From CAZHLD01 sp964533185 (GTDB lineage: Bacteria > Acidobacteriota > Terriglobia > Acidiferrales > UBA7541): 64,000 nt of DNA. The stretch is taken from positions 5,190 through 69,189 of the forward strand of contig CAZHLD010000009.1 of the NCBI GenBank assembly GCA_964533185.1, given 5' to 3'. Below the pieces are notes generated by a model. The model was not told the DNA's origin. It did no database searches and saw nothing but the letters and a program-made list of their open reading frames with translations. Position 1 is the first letter of the stretch, and each line of letters starts with the position of its first letter. Below, piece after piece: positions 49,795-57,574 of this stretch. A program made the translations under genes and the position numbers.

Positions 49795-50826
49795 ATGCGC
49801 GCGATGGTTGTGCGGCGGTATGGCCCGCCCGAGGTCTTGGAAATGCGCGAAGTCGCCGAGCCGGCCCTCGGAGCCGGCCAAGTGCTGCTTCGCGTCCAGG
49901 CCGTGGGCATCAATTTTGCCGATCTTCTCCAGCGCATGGGCCTCTATCCCGGCACGCCCCGCCTGCCGTTCATCCCCGGCCTGGAAGTCGCCGGCATCAT
50001 CGACTCTCTTCCTTCCAGCTCCCAGCCTCCAGCCTCAAACCTCCAGAAAGGGCAGCGCGTGGTCGCGTTTACATCCTTCAACGCGTATGCCGAGCGCGTC
50101 GTGGTCTCCGCCAATCAGTTATTTCCCATTCCTGATTCCATGCCGTTTGAAGACGCCGCCGCCATTCCGGTCAACTACCTCACGGCCTACCACTCCCTGT
50201 TTCACATGGGCAATCTCCAATCGGGCGACCGCGTCCTGATCCACGGCGCGGCGGGGGGAGTGGGCATCGCTGCTGTGCAACTGGCCCGCGCCCGCGGCCT
50301 GGTCATCTTTGGCACCGCCGGGCCATCCAAGCAGGACCTGCTGCGCCGCACGGGCGTCCACCACCCGATTGATTACACCCGCGAGGATTTCGTCGAAGTT
50401 GTGCGCCGCGTCGCCCCCGAGGGCATCGAGATGGTGATGGACCCTATCGGCGGCAAGTCCTTCGAGAAAAGCTCGCACTGCCTGGGGACCACCGGCCGGC
50501 TTGTCGTCTATGGGTTCTCCGCCGCCGCCGGGCCAAAAGGCAAACGCAGCCTCTGGCGGGGGCTGAAGGCCCTCTGGCAGACGCCCCGCTTCCACCCGCT
50601 GCGATTGATGCACCGCAACGTCGCCGTCATCGGCGTTCACCTGGGCCGGATGAAAGGGAAAGAGGCGCTACTGGCCAGCCAGCTCGAAGAGATCTTCCGA
50701 ATGTATGCCGCCCGTCAGGTGCAGCCGGTCATCGGCAAGACCTTCCCCCTCGCCGAGGCCGCAGCCGCCCACCGCTACATCCACGCCCGCCAGAACGTCG
50801 GCAAAGTCGTACTCACCGTCGGGTGA
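49795..50826 (+). CDS. Zinc-independent MDR quinone oxidoreductase-like protein
   Basis: A 343-residue medium-chain dehydrogenase/reductase without zinc Cys residues. RRYGPPEVLEMREVAEPALG, GINFADLLQRMGLYPGTP, LIHGAAGGVGIAAVQLARAR and FGTAGPSKQDLLRRTGVHH are QOR/VAT-1-like. C-terminal landmarks are IGGKSFEKSSHCLGTTGRLV and HRYIHARQNVGKVVLTVG. The loop usually reading VGEGVTxFKVGDRV is replaced by DSLPSSSQPPASNLQKGQRV, encoded by a heptamer tract. It reduces quinones or enones with NADPH by family analogy. Confidence 0.88.
   Translation: MRAMVVRRYGPPEVLEMREVAEPALGAGQVLLRVQAVGINFADLLQRMGLYPGTPRLPFIPGLEVAGIIDSLPSSSQPPASNLQKGQRVVAFTSFNAYAERVVVSANQLFPIPDSMPFEDAAAIPVNYLTAYHSLFHMGNLQSGDRVLIHGAAGGVGIAAVQLARARGLVIFGTAGPSKQDLLRRTGVHHPIDYTREDFVEVVRRVAPEGIEMVMDPIGGKSFEKSSHCLGTTGRLVVYGFSAAAGPKGKRSLWRGLKALWQTPRFHPLRLMHRNVAVIGVHLGRMKGKEALLASQLEEIFRMYAARQVQPVIGKTFPLAEAAAAHRYIHARQNVGKVVLTVG
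50016..50043. repeat. Heptamer tract inside the MDR gene
   Basis: CAGCTCC, CAGCCTC, CAGCCTC, AAACCTC keep seven-base phase and encode the Ser/Pro-rich loop that replaces a conserved stretch. Confidence 0.6.
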
Positions 50827-50897
50827 AGGGGTTTGGGTTCGCTCAATCTCGCCGGGAGCAGGCTGGCGGCATACGCCCGACTTCAAAAGGGTGAAGA

Positions 50898-51704
50898 CTA
50901 CTTGCCGCAAACCTGCGAGCCGGTGGGGCACAGGTCAACGGGTCTCTTGCCGTTGCCGCGTCGGGCCAGCGGCACGGCAATGGCCGGCGCAGCAATCGCC
51001 GCGATTATGAAAAAGATCGTCCAGCCGTTCATCCCCTGGGGCGGGGGCGCCTGCCTAGCCTGCGAATCAGGCACGTCTGAATTCTGCCCTGCATCGGTCA
51101 GTTGCGACGGCGTGGCCTGCGTCGGCGCATCGGGCGCCAGATTGGCTCCGCGAATGAAGGCGATGAACCCGGCCAGCACACTCACGCACTGCCCGGTCAG
51201 GTTGCAGAAGTTCACCTGTCCCTCGTAAACGATCAGCTCCAGGATGCCGTTGATGTAGGCGAGGTAGAAATCCGTGCCCACCACGCCGGCCACTCCCACC
51301 GGCGTGCGCACCTGAAACTTGCCGCCGGGCCGCGCCACACGCACCGCCTGCGAGCGCACCCGGCCGTAAGCCAGGTCGAGCTCGGTCTGTTGCGTTCCGG
51401 CGTCGTGCTGGATCACCTTCAACTTCGAATCGGACCCGACGTTGAGCACCGAGCCGTCGTCCAGCGTGATGCGCGCCCGGCCGTGCGCGCCCGTCGCCAC
51501 TACATCCTGCCACAGCACCGCGGTCTGCATCGCCGCCTTCATCTGCTTGCCGCCCCGCTCAATATGCACTGCGGGGATCATGCGCGACACCTGACCGGCC
51601 TGTTGCCCTGCTGCTGCGGCCTGCGCTGCAATGTTAGGCGGGACTACCAGCGTCAGGGACAGCAGAACCACAAGCACTGAACCCATGCGGGAACGGAGTC
51701 TCAT
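50898..51704 (-). CDS. FecR-domain protein with C-terminal membrane anchor, copy 1
   Basis: A 268-residue exported protein with signal peptide (SVLVVLLSLTLVVPPNIAAQ). The FecR core runs DDGSVLNVGSDSKLKVIQHD, then LAYGRVRSQAVRVARPGGKF, VRTPVGVAGVVGTDFYLAYI. A C-terminal helix (WTIFFIIAAIAAPAIAVPLA) anchors it. Unlike FecR anti-sigma factors there is no N-terminal cytoplasmic tail and no sigma gene beside it. Its neighbour is a paralogue. GAGGTGAGGAA is the ribosome site. Confidence 0.8.
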   Translation of the reverse strand: MRLRSRMGSVLVVLLSLTLVVPPNIAAQAAAAGQQAGQVSRMIPAVHIERGGKQMKAAMQTAVLWQDVVATGAHGRARITLDDGSVLNVGSDSKLKVIQHDAGTQQTELDLAYGRVRSQAVRVARPGGKFQVRTPVGVAGVVGTDFYLAYINGILELIVYEGQVNFCNLTGQCVSVLAGFIAFIRGANLAPDAPTQATPSQLTDAGQNSDVPDSQARQAPPPQGMNGWTIFFIIAAIAAPAIAVPLARRGNGKRPVDLCPTGSQVCGK

Positions 51705-51816
51705 TTCCTCACCTCGTCCGGATAGGGACGCCCTGACTTAATAACCGGAAGTCTGCCCCGGCGTCAACGAGAATCCTCGTCTGACTGTTTTGTGGAAATA
51801 TCCCCGCCCGTCGGTT

Positions 51817-53145
51817 TCAGTTTGGTGGGCCGGAGAGGGTCACAGGGCTGCTCGGCTCGCGGTGCGTCAGCCAGAGACCAAGAATGGTCCCGGCCACAAC
51901 TCCTGAAACCATGATCACCACCGCCGCGCGCCGCCTCCTGCTTGTTGGCGGGGCCTTTCGGCGCGCCTCTTCTTCGGGGACGTCCGTCGAAGACTGCGCC
52001 TGCTCGATCTCTTCAGCCATGGCTTGAGTCGGGCCGCTCATCGAGCCATCTCGCCCCACCACAATCTTCTGTCCGGACGTGGCCAGCAGCATCTGTCCGG
52101 TCAGCAGGCTGGTCAGCCTCACCTCGCCATCGAACACAATCAGAATTGTTCCGCTCGCATCACCAAACAGATAAAAGTCCGTTCCCACCACTCCGGCGCT
52201 TGCCATCGGCGTTCGCACTTCGAATCTTGCCCCCGGCCGTGCCTGTCTCACCACCCTCGAGCGCAGCCGGCCTAGGCTCAGCTCCAGTTGTGTCTGTTGT
52301 GTTCCGGGATCGTGCTGCTGCACGCGCAATGTCGAATCCGATCCTAGGTTCAGTGTCGAGCCGTCCAGCAGAAGTGCCCTCGCCCGCCCGCCGTGATTGC
52401 TGCGCAGCTCATCGTTCCAGGCCACCGGTGATTGCGCCGCCGCCGCCCACTCGTTCGTCCCTCGAACGATCCGCACCGCAGCTAGAAGGCGTGATACCTC
52501 GCCTGCAGTTTGTCCCACGGGACTCTGTGGCACGCGCGCCGCGTCGGGTCCATCCCACCGGATCACCGCCCCGTCTCCGCTCTTGACGCGGTACGTCCTC
52601 GAATCCCCTTCGGCCACAACCTCTGCCGTCCCCAAAACCACCACCACCCGGCCCTCGCCCTTTCCGACGTTCACTTCTGCTGCAGCCGCCTTACCATCGG
52701 CCGCCACGAGTTGCACTCGGAATGTTTCCGTTTCGATGCCAAGCGCTGCTCCTGCCGTCTGACGCACCTGGATTATTCCCTTCTCCAGCCGCACACCCGA
52801 CGGCCTCAGAAACAGTTCGCTTCCCGCCCCGGCCAGCACCTGCCCGCTCGGCAACTGCAGGCTCGCCGCTGCCTTCTCGCCCACGTGGACTCGGTCACCC
52901 ACATAAATCGTCGCACCGCTCACCAACGGCGCCTGGTTCACCCACGCCAGGCCTTCCAAGACATTAGCCACGCCCAGCGGGGCGCGCTCGGCGCTGCCTC
53001 CCTGTTCATGTGTTGTGGTTGGATTGACCTTGCTGGCAGAACTGATTGCAGAAAGAGGGGCGCCCGGCGCGAGCACTACCGCGAGGACCGTGGCAAGCCC
53101 TCCCCTCAACACTCTCGGGGACATCGAGGAAAGCTTCCGCTTCAT
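51817..53145 (-). CDS. FecR-domain protein, copy 2 with two FecR-like segments
   Basis: A 442-residue paralogue of the preceding protein, from ATG 53145. After the signal peptide a first FecR-like segment (LPSGQVLAGAGSELFLRPSG and GIIQVRQTAGAALGIETETF) is followed by a second (LLDGSTLNLGSDSTLRVQQH, GRLRSRVVRQARPGARFEVR and TPMASAGVVGTDFYLFGDAS). The C-terminal helix AAVVIMVSGVVAGTILGLWL is preceded by basic RRRR. So this copy carries a duplicated domain. A good promoter precedes it. Likely an envelope sensor or scaffold; no sigma partner here. Confidence 0.78.
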   Translation of the reverse strand: MKRKLSSMSPRVLRGGLATVLAVVLAPGAPLSAISSASKVNPTTTHEQGGSAERAPLGVANVLEGLAWVNQAPLVSGATIYVGDRVHVGEKAAASLQLPSGQVLAGAGSELFLRPSGVRLEKGIIQVRQTAGAALGIETETFRVQLVAADGKAAAAEVNVGKGEGRVVVVLGTAEVVAEGDSRTYRVKSGDGAVIRWDGPDAARVPQSPVGQTAGEVSRLLAAVRIVRGTNEWAAAAQSPVAWNDELRSNHGGRARALLLDGSTLNLGSDSTLRVQQHDPGTQQTQLELSLGRLRSRVVRQARPGARFEVRTPMASAGVVGTDFYLFGDASGTILIVFDGEVRLTSLLTGQMLLATSGQKIVVGRDGSMSGPTQAMAEEIEQAQSSTDVPEEEARRKAPPTSRRRRAAVVIMVSGVVAGTILGLWLTHREPSSPVTLSGPPN

Positions 53146-53153
53146 CGCGCCGG

Positions 53154-53182
53154 ACAATATCAGTACGCGAGTCGCTTGACAA
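53154..53182 (-). promoter_or_regulatory. Promoter of the FecR-domain genes
   Basis: Minus strand TTGTCA (complement of 53177-53182), 17-base spacer, TATTGT (complement of 53154-53159), ending eight bases before the ATG at 53145. Confidence 0.6.
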
Positions 53183-53275
53183 GACAAACTTGGCTCCCGC
53201 CAACCCGGCCTCGCCTTCGCTCAGCCTCGCACAATGGTTCCGCGCAACCCGGTAGCCCTTCTACCTGCGCGCTGA

Positions 53276-54196
53276 TTAGAACTCACTGCCCCTCGCACGT
53301 CCCGGCTCAGCAGAGCGCGGCTCGCCCTGAACAAACAGCAGCCGGAAGATCTTCGGGTCGATGGGCTGGTTCTGCACGATGCGCGCAAACAACATGTCCC
53401 ACTCCCATATGGAAGTGTCACGCGCCTCCGTCGTCAGCCGGATGTTCCAGTGATAGGGCATCTGGAGCCCGTCCACCGTTTTGAAATCGCTGAAGCTCTC
53501 CACCAGTTTGGAGCGCGTTTCCACTTGTCTCGGTGAATCTTCCGGCCGCGTCACCGCCGGCGGCGGGATGATCAACTGATAGACTGTTCTCACGTGACGA
53601 AAATTTTGCAACTCGAAATGAATCCACACCTTCAGCTCCGCGCTGCCTTTCCGCGCGCGGTATTGCAATTGGTGCAGCTCTACGCCCTCAATCTTCTTCA
53701 CGCCCTGGTACTCGAGCTTCGGCCCGCGCCCTTCCACGTCGAGCAACGCCCACCCCGTCGAGAGCGTCCCGCCGAACAGCCCCTCTCCCATGATCTCTCT
53801 GAACTGGTAAACAAAACTTTCCAGCCGCGACCTCTTCACGTCCCGCAGCGTGGCCACTTCCGTTGTCTGCCCGTCAAACAGCAGCCGCTCTCCGCGGTAT
53901 TCCTGAAACTCGAGCGCCAGACGGTAGCTCGCCTTGCGTCCTTCGGTGACCAACTCCGCCGGCCCGGCCATGTTGCCTTTCCCGCCCACCACGATCGTCA
54001 CCTGGCCCTCTCCCTGCGACGCACGCGATTTCACCGCCCCTCGCACCGCCGCCGGCCCGATTGATTCCAGGTGCTTGGCCACCACCTCACCGGGCGTCAT
54101 CTTCTGCGCATCAACTGGTGCGGCAACCACGAGCAAACCGGCGACCACCGTTACCATCAATCCCAAATACTGCTTCTCCCCGTCCCGACTAAACAT
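53276..54196 (-). CDS. Exported hypothetical protein, LolA/LolB-like beta fold
   Basis: A 306-residue protein from ATG 54196 (AGGGAAGGG upstream). Hydrophobic signal LGLMVTVVAGLLVVAAPVDA ends near AQKMT. The N-terminal part TPGEVVAKHLESIGPAAVRG is like the start of outer-membrane lipoprotein-sorting proteins. Strands such as VTIVVGGKGNMAGPAELVTE and KVWIHFELQNFRHVRTVYQ fit an open beta-barrel fold. This family is common in Acidobacteriota but has no assigned function. Weak LolA-type assignment. Confidence 0.6.
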   Translation of the reverse strand: MFSRDGEKQYLGLMVTVVAGLLVVAAPVDAQKMTPGEVVAKHLESIGPAAVRGAVKSRASQGEGQVTIVVGGKGNMAGPAELVTEGRKASYRLALEFQEYRGERLLFDGQTTEVATLRDVKRSRLESFVYQFREIMGEGLFGGTLSTGWALLDVEGRGPKLEYQGVKKIEGVELHQLQYRARKGSAELKVWIHFELQNFRHVRTVYQLIIPPPAVTRPEDSPRQVETRSKLVESFSDFKTVDGLQMPYHWNIRLTTEARDTSIWEWDMLFARIVQNQPIDPKIFRLLFVQGEPRSAEPGRARGSEF

Positions 54197-54333
54197 AATC
54201 CCTTCCCTCGCTCGATTCCGATTCAAACGAACTGTTTTCCCAGCCTATCTGCCCTCATCAACCCTGTCAACGTCAGCCACGCCTCAAGCTCGCGGCTGCC
54301 ATCCGCCCAAACTCTTCTGCGACCATTCCGCCG

Positions 54334-54342
54334 TGTTAGCAT
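54334..54342 (+). promoter_or_regulatory. Extended -10 of the AhpC-like selenoprotein gene
   Basis: TGTTAGCAT (54334-54342) is an extended -10 with the TAGCAT hexamer, 30 bases before ATG 54373; GGAGG at about 54353 is the ribosome site. Confidence 0.5.
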
Positions 54343-54372
54343 CCAACCCGGTGGAGGTCGCCACAAGCAACC

Positions 54373-54993
54373 ATGCGATTCACGAGTGTCCGTGTGTCTC
54401 TGGCCGGCTTCTTGCTGGTGTTCGCTCTGCTCGCCTCCGTCCTCGCAGCGCAGAAGCCCTTGCCCATCTCGAAAGGCTCGCCCCGGGTGGGCCAGAAGGC
54501 CCCCGACTTCACCCTGCCTGACACCGCCGGCAAGCCGGTAAAGCTCTCCGAACTCCTGGCCGCGCCTGCTGCTCCGGGTGCGAAGGTCTCCTGGCTCCTC
54601 CTCATCTTCTATCGCGGCTACTGGTGACCCTATTGCAACTCCGAGTTGCGGAGTTTCCAGCAAAGTCTCGACCAGCTCTCCACGCGGGGCGTGCGCGTGG
54701 TTGCCATCAGCGTGGACTCGCCCCAAGAGTCTCTCGAGCTCGCCCGCAAGCGCGGTTACACCTATCCGATTCTCTGCGACGAGAAAATGGATGTCATCCG
54801 CAAGTACGACCTTGTCCATGCGGGAGGCGGCAGCGGCGGCGCTGACATCGCCCGGCCGGCTGAATTCCTGCTCGATGGGGATGGTGTAGTCCGCTGGGTG
54901 AACCTCACCGACAACTACAAGACTCGCGCCACGCCGGCAATGGTTTTGAAGGCGCTGGACGAAATCGAATCCTCCACAGGCACCAGGAAATAG
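54373..54993 (+). CDS. Exported selenocysteine-containing AhpC/TSA-like peroxiredoxin (TGA at 54625-54627)
   Basis: Reading through one in-frame TGA (codon 85) gives 206 residues. The N-terminal signal is VSLAGFLLVFALLASVLAAQ. The thioredoxin fold follows: RVGQKAPDFTLPDTAGKPV, then LLLIFYRGYW-U-PYCNSELR, aligned with the family motif RGxWCPxC, so U85 replaces the peroxidatic Cys and Cys88 forms a UxxC pair. VVAISVDSPQESLELARKRG, YPILCDEKMDVIRKYDLV and PAEFLLDGDGVVRWVNLTDN complete the AhpC-like fold. A SECIS-like hairpin follows the TGA at the same offset as in the Bcp selenoprotein. Without readthrough the gene would appear as two pieces. It should reduce peroxides in the periplasm. Confidence 0.9.
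54639..54653 (+). promoter_or_regulatory. SECIS-like hairpin for the AhpC-like selenoprotein
   Basis: CTCCG (54639-54643) pairs with CGGAG (54649-54653) around the loop AGTTG, which begins 16 bases after the end of the TGA. An alternative is GCAACT/AGTTGC (54635-54649) with loop CCG. TCCGAGTT occupies the same offset from the TGA as in the Bcp gene. Confidence 0.65.
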
Positions 54994-55050
54994 CTGTAGG
55001 GCTCTTCGCCAGGCACCGTACTTTGGCGGCTTGGCCGGCCCACACTTTGC

Positions 55051-55079
55051 TTGACAGCCGCCCACTCCGGCGCTAGCAT
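55051..55079 (+). promoter_or_regulatory. Sigma-70-type promoter of the 55130 gene
   Basis: TTGACA (55051-55056), 17-base spacer, TAGCAT (55074-55079). GGAGAGG precedes the ATG. Confidence 0.75.
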
Positions 55080-55129
55080 CCGCCTCCGGTCACAGAGTTT
55101 CTCTCTATCCCAACCCGGAGAGGTGCACA

Positions 55130-55555
55130 ATGGCTGCCGTGAATTCCCGCCGTGTATGGATCGGGGCCTTAGGTGGCGGCGTGGTTTGGTTCTTGTGGAG
55201 CTTCCTCATCGGAATGACCCTGCTGCAGTCTCGCTATCAGGCCGCGCAGGAAGCGGGTCATTTCCTGAAAGAGTCTCGTTACCCCTTCTTTGTCGCCTAT
55301 TGGGTCGTCACCATCTTCATCATGTCCTATGTCGTTTCTTGGCTCTACGCCTCGGCGCGCGCCACGCGCGGCGTGGGGCCGGGAACCGCTCTGAAGATCG
55401 GCCTGATGGTCGGTTTTGTAGGCGGCTTTCCCGGCGCGCTAGGGGGAGCCTCCTGGGCGCCCTACACCCGCATGATCCCGCTCGGGCAGATGCTGGAGAT
55501 GTGGGTGGGAGCCATCCTGGCCACGCTCGTGGCCGGCTGGCTCTACCGCGACTAG
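55130..55555 (+). CDS. Four-helix integral membrane protein
   Basis: A 141-residue protein with hydrophobic segments at about 10-30 (WIGALGGGVVWFLWSFLIG), 52-73 (FFVAYWVVTIFIMSYVVSWL), 88-108 (ALKIGLMVGFVGGFPGALG) and 120-138 (MLEMWVGAILATLVAGWLYR). The pattern resembles small uncharacterised bacterial membrane proteins with GxxxG segments. No family recognised. It stands alone with its own promoter. Confidence 0.65.
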   Translation: MAAVNSRRVWIGALGGGVVWFLWSFLIGMTLLQSRYQAAQEAGHFLKESRYPFFVAYWVVTIFIMSYVVSWLYASARATRGVGPGTALKIGLMVGFVGGFPGALGGASWAPYTRMIPLGQMLEMWVGAILATLVAGWLYRD

Positions 55556-55581
55556 GCCGACGCATCAGGCGGTTGCGTCGT

Positions 55582-56349
55582 CTAAAGAACCTTCAGCACT
55601 GCGGCAGCGATATCGTCATGCGGCGGGCGGGAACCCACGAACTCTTCCAGGGCGCTGAACACCGCGTTAAGAATCTGTTCCGTGCTGGCATGCCGTTGGT
55701 TCTGGCAGATGGAGTCGAGTCGCTCCCCGCCAAAGTCTAGGCCATTTGGCCCGTGGGCCTCGCTCAGCCCGTCGGAGAAGAACAGGACCGCATCGCCACT
55801 CGCGAGCTGCACGGTTTCGGCAAAATAGCTAGGGTTTTCGAACATCCCTGCCGGATTTCCCCCGCCGCCCAGTGCCCGGCAGCCCTCCGGCGAGATGTGG
55901 ATTGGAAGCGGCAGCCCCGCATTTGCAAACCGCAACAACCGTGTGGCGGGGTCGAAGACCCCGTATTGGAGGCTGCAATAGCGCTTGGGAATGTGCCGCA
56001 TCCGCAGACGCCGGTTCAGCAGCTCCAGCACCCGCACTGGTTCTTCGCCTGTCTTATGGATCCCCCGCAGCGTGCCCACGGTCAGCGCCGCATAGAGCGC
56101 CGCCGGCAATCCTTTGCCCACCACATCCCCCACGTAAAACCCGACCGTGCCGTCTGCCAGATGGTAGTAATCGAGAAAATCCCCGCCAACTGTGGTGGCC
56201 GGACGGAACCGGCTGGCAAACTGGAACCTCTCGCCGCACAGCGGCTCCGTCGGGATCATCGCCCATTGCAGACTTCGAGCCTCTTCGATTTCGTAGGCCC
56301 GCAGTTGTTCGATGGAGACCCCTTCCACCACAATTTCTAAGACATTCAT
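55582..56349 (-). CDS. SpoIIE/RsbU-type PP2C serine phosphatase
   Basis: A 255-residue phosphatase domain with a short N-terminal helix. SLQWAMIPTEPLCGERFQFA, then FRPATTVGGDFLDYYHLADG (metal Asp), VGFYVGDVVGKGLPAALYAA, AVLFFSDGLSEAHGPNG and SRPPHDDIAAAVLKVL give all PP2C metal motifs. Such proteins dephosphorylate anti-anti-sigma factors in stress signalling. There is no sensor domain, so the N-terminus must receive its signal from a partner not encoded nearby. Confidence 0.88.
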   Translation of the reverse strand: MNVLEIVVEGVSIEQLRAYEIEEARSLQWAMIPTEPLCGERFQFASRFRPATTVGGDFLDYYHLADGTVGFYVGDVVGKGLPAALYAALTVGTLRGIHKTGEEPVRVLELLNRRLRMRHIPKRYCSLQYGVFDPATRLLRFANAGLPLPIHISPEGCRALGGGGNPAGMFENPSYFAETVQLASGDAVLFFSDGLSEAHGPNGLDFGGERLDSICQNQRHASTEQILNAVFSALEEFVGSRPPHDDIAAAVLKVL

Positions 56350-56481
56350 AGTTTTCCACCTGCGTATTCCGTTCCACCGGGAGGGGTGTGCGGCGGTAAG
56401 GGAAATATACCAAATGCGGTCCGGGCCAGTTTCGGAAATCCGGCCCCCTTGCGCATAAGGTAAAGGCGTACCACAGGCGTC

Positions 56482-56509
56482 TTGCCGACAACTTCGCCCG
56501 GCGTAAAAT
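56482..56509 (+). promoter_or_regulatory. Candidate promoter of the 56525 gene
   Basis: TTGCCG (56482-56487), 16-base spacer, TAAAAT (56504-56509). The -10 ends 15 bases before the ATG. Confidence 0.4.
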
Positions 56510-56524
56510 CAGCAGGGGATTATC

Positions 56525-56917
56525 ATGCGCATCCTTCTCACGCTCCTGGTCGTCCTGCTCATCGCCTTCGCTATGTTCTTCTTCTACACGAAAAAGATGG
56601 CGCCTGACGGCAAAGGGGGTTCGCCCACCGAGAGGATCACCACCACTGCCATCAAAAGCGACCTTCTCTCCATCGCCCAGGCCGAGCGCGCTTATTTCGC
56701 CCTGAACGGCAGCTACGCCTCGCTCGCCGAGCTGACTTCCAGCGGCACACTCACGCTGTCGCGCAGCGGCCGGGACGGGTATACTTACTCCGTGGAAACG
56801 ACTGAGGCTGGCTTCACCGTGACCGCGCGCTTGACCTCTTCCGAGGGCGGCTCGTCCGCACCGCGCCGCCCCACCCTGGTCATCGACCAGTCCATGCAGG
56901 TCCGCGAAGCCAACTAG
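56525..56917 (+). CDS. Membrane-anchored pilin-C-terminus-like protein
   Basis: A 130-residue protein with a transmembrane helix at the extreme N-terminus (RILLTLLVVLLIAFAMFFFY). The segment DLLSIAQAERAYFALNGSYA resembles the globular part of type IV pilin-like proteins (AQxAYFxxxGxYxSLAEL). The prepilin cleavage motif (G followed by F-T-L-x-E) is missing, so it is not processed as a pilin. The 18 bases to the next gene suggest an operon. Function unknown. Confidence 0.6.
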   Translation: MRILLTLLVVLLIAFAMFFFYTKKMAPDGKGGSPTERITTTAIKSDLLSIAQAERAYFALNGSYASLAELTSSGTLTLSRSGRDGYTYSVETTEAGFTVTARLTSSEGGSSAPRRPTLVIDQSMQVREAN

Positions 56918-56935
56918 CCCGCCCGGGAGCGCATT

Positions 56936-57487
56936 ATGCTCGCTGCACTCTTACTTTCCTGGCTTGTCTTCCAGTCCACACCGCAGGCCGCCCCGCCGGC
57001 CCCGCCGCAGGCCCCTCCACAAGAATATCCCTCGATCAAAAACTTCCTGCGCATCAACTCAGAAATCTGCACTGGCGGTCAGCCCACCATGGAAGACCTT
57101 GCCCGGATGAAAGCCGAAGGCGTTCGGGCCGTCCTCAACTTGCGCCGGCCCAGCGAATACAACGCCGAGGAAGAAGCCCTCAAAGCGAAAGAGCTTGGCC
57201 TGCGCTACTTCAACATTCCCGTGAATAGCGCGGAGCCAAAAGACGAGCAGGCCGATGAGTTCCTCAAAGTGCTAGCCGACCCGCAGAACCGCCCCATCTT
57301 CATCCACTGCACCATGGCCAACCGCGTTGGCGCCTTCTGGATGATTCGCCGCGTCCTGGTGGACCACTGGAAGCTTGACGACGCCGAAACCGAAGCCCGC
57401 AAAATGGGCCTCCATAGCCAGAACCTGGTCGACTTCGCCCGCACCTACATCGCCCGCCACTCCAAACCGCAGCAGCCCGCCGGCTGA
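56936..57487 (+). CDS. Exported tyrosine/dual-specificity phosphatase-like protein
   Basis: A 183-residue protein with a hydrophobic start (LAALLLSWLVFQSTPQAAPP) and a Pro-rich linker. The phosphatase P-loop C-x5-R is HCTMANRVG (His-Cys-Thr-Met-Ala-Asn-Arg). EICTGGQPTMEDLARMKAEG and AVLNLRRPSEYNAEEEALKA match the DUF442/beta-lactamase-hydrolase-like and dual-specificity phosphatase fold. A general-acid Asp is not clear. It lies downstream of the pilin-like protein; no kinase nearby. Confidence 0.75.
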   Translation: MLAALLLSWLVFQSTPQAAPPAPPQAPPQEYPSIKNFLRINSEICTGGQPTMEDLARMKAEGVRAVLNLRRPSEYNAEEEALKAKELGLRYFNIPVNSAEPKDEQADEFLKVLADPQNRPIFIHCTMANRVGAFWMIRRVLVDHWKLDDAETEARKMGLHSQNLVDFARTYIARHSKPQQPAG

Positions 57488-57497
57488 CTCCACTGGG

Positions 57498-57532
57498 TGT
57501 CATTCTGAAATCGCAGGGACACGCCGTTGCGT
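57498..57532. repeat. Fragment of dispersed repeat family A plus hairpin
   Basis: TGTCATTCTGAAATCGCAGG begins as in other family A copies, followed by the CAGGGACACG/CGTGCCCCTG inverted repeat (57516-57541). Confidence 0.4.
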
Positions 57533-57574
57533 GCCCCTGCCCAACGGTTCCCGAGTTTCTTTTTTCTGCACCGC

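Noticed and set aside
54373..54627. AhpC-like gene as a frameshifted or nonsense pseudogene
   Set aside because: The reading frame is identical on both sides of TGA, no other stop or frameshift exists, and the stop is exactly at the catalytic Cys with a hairpin behind it.
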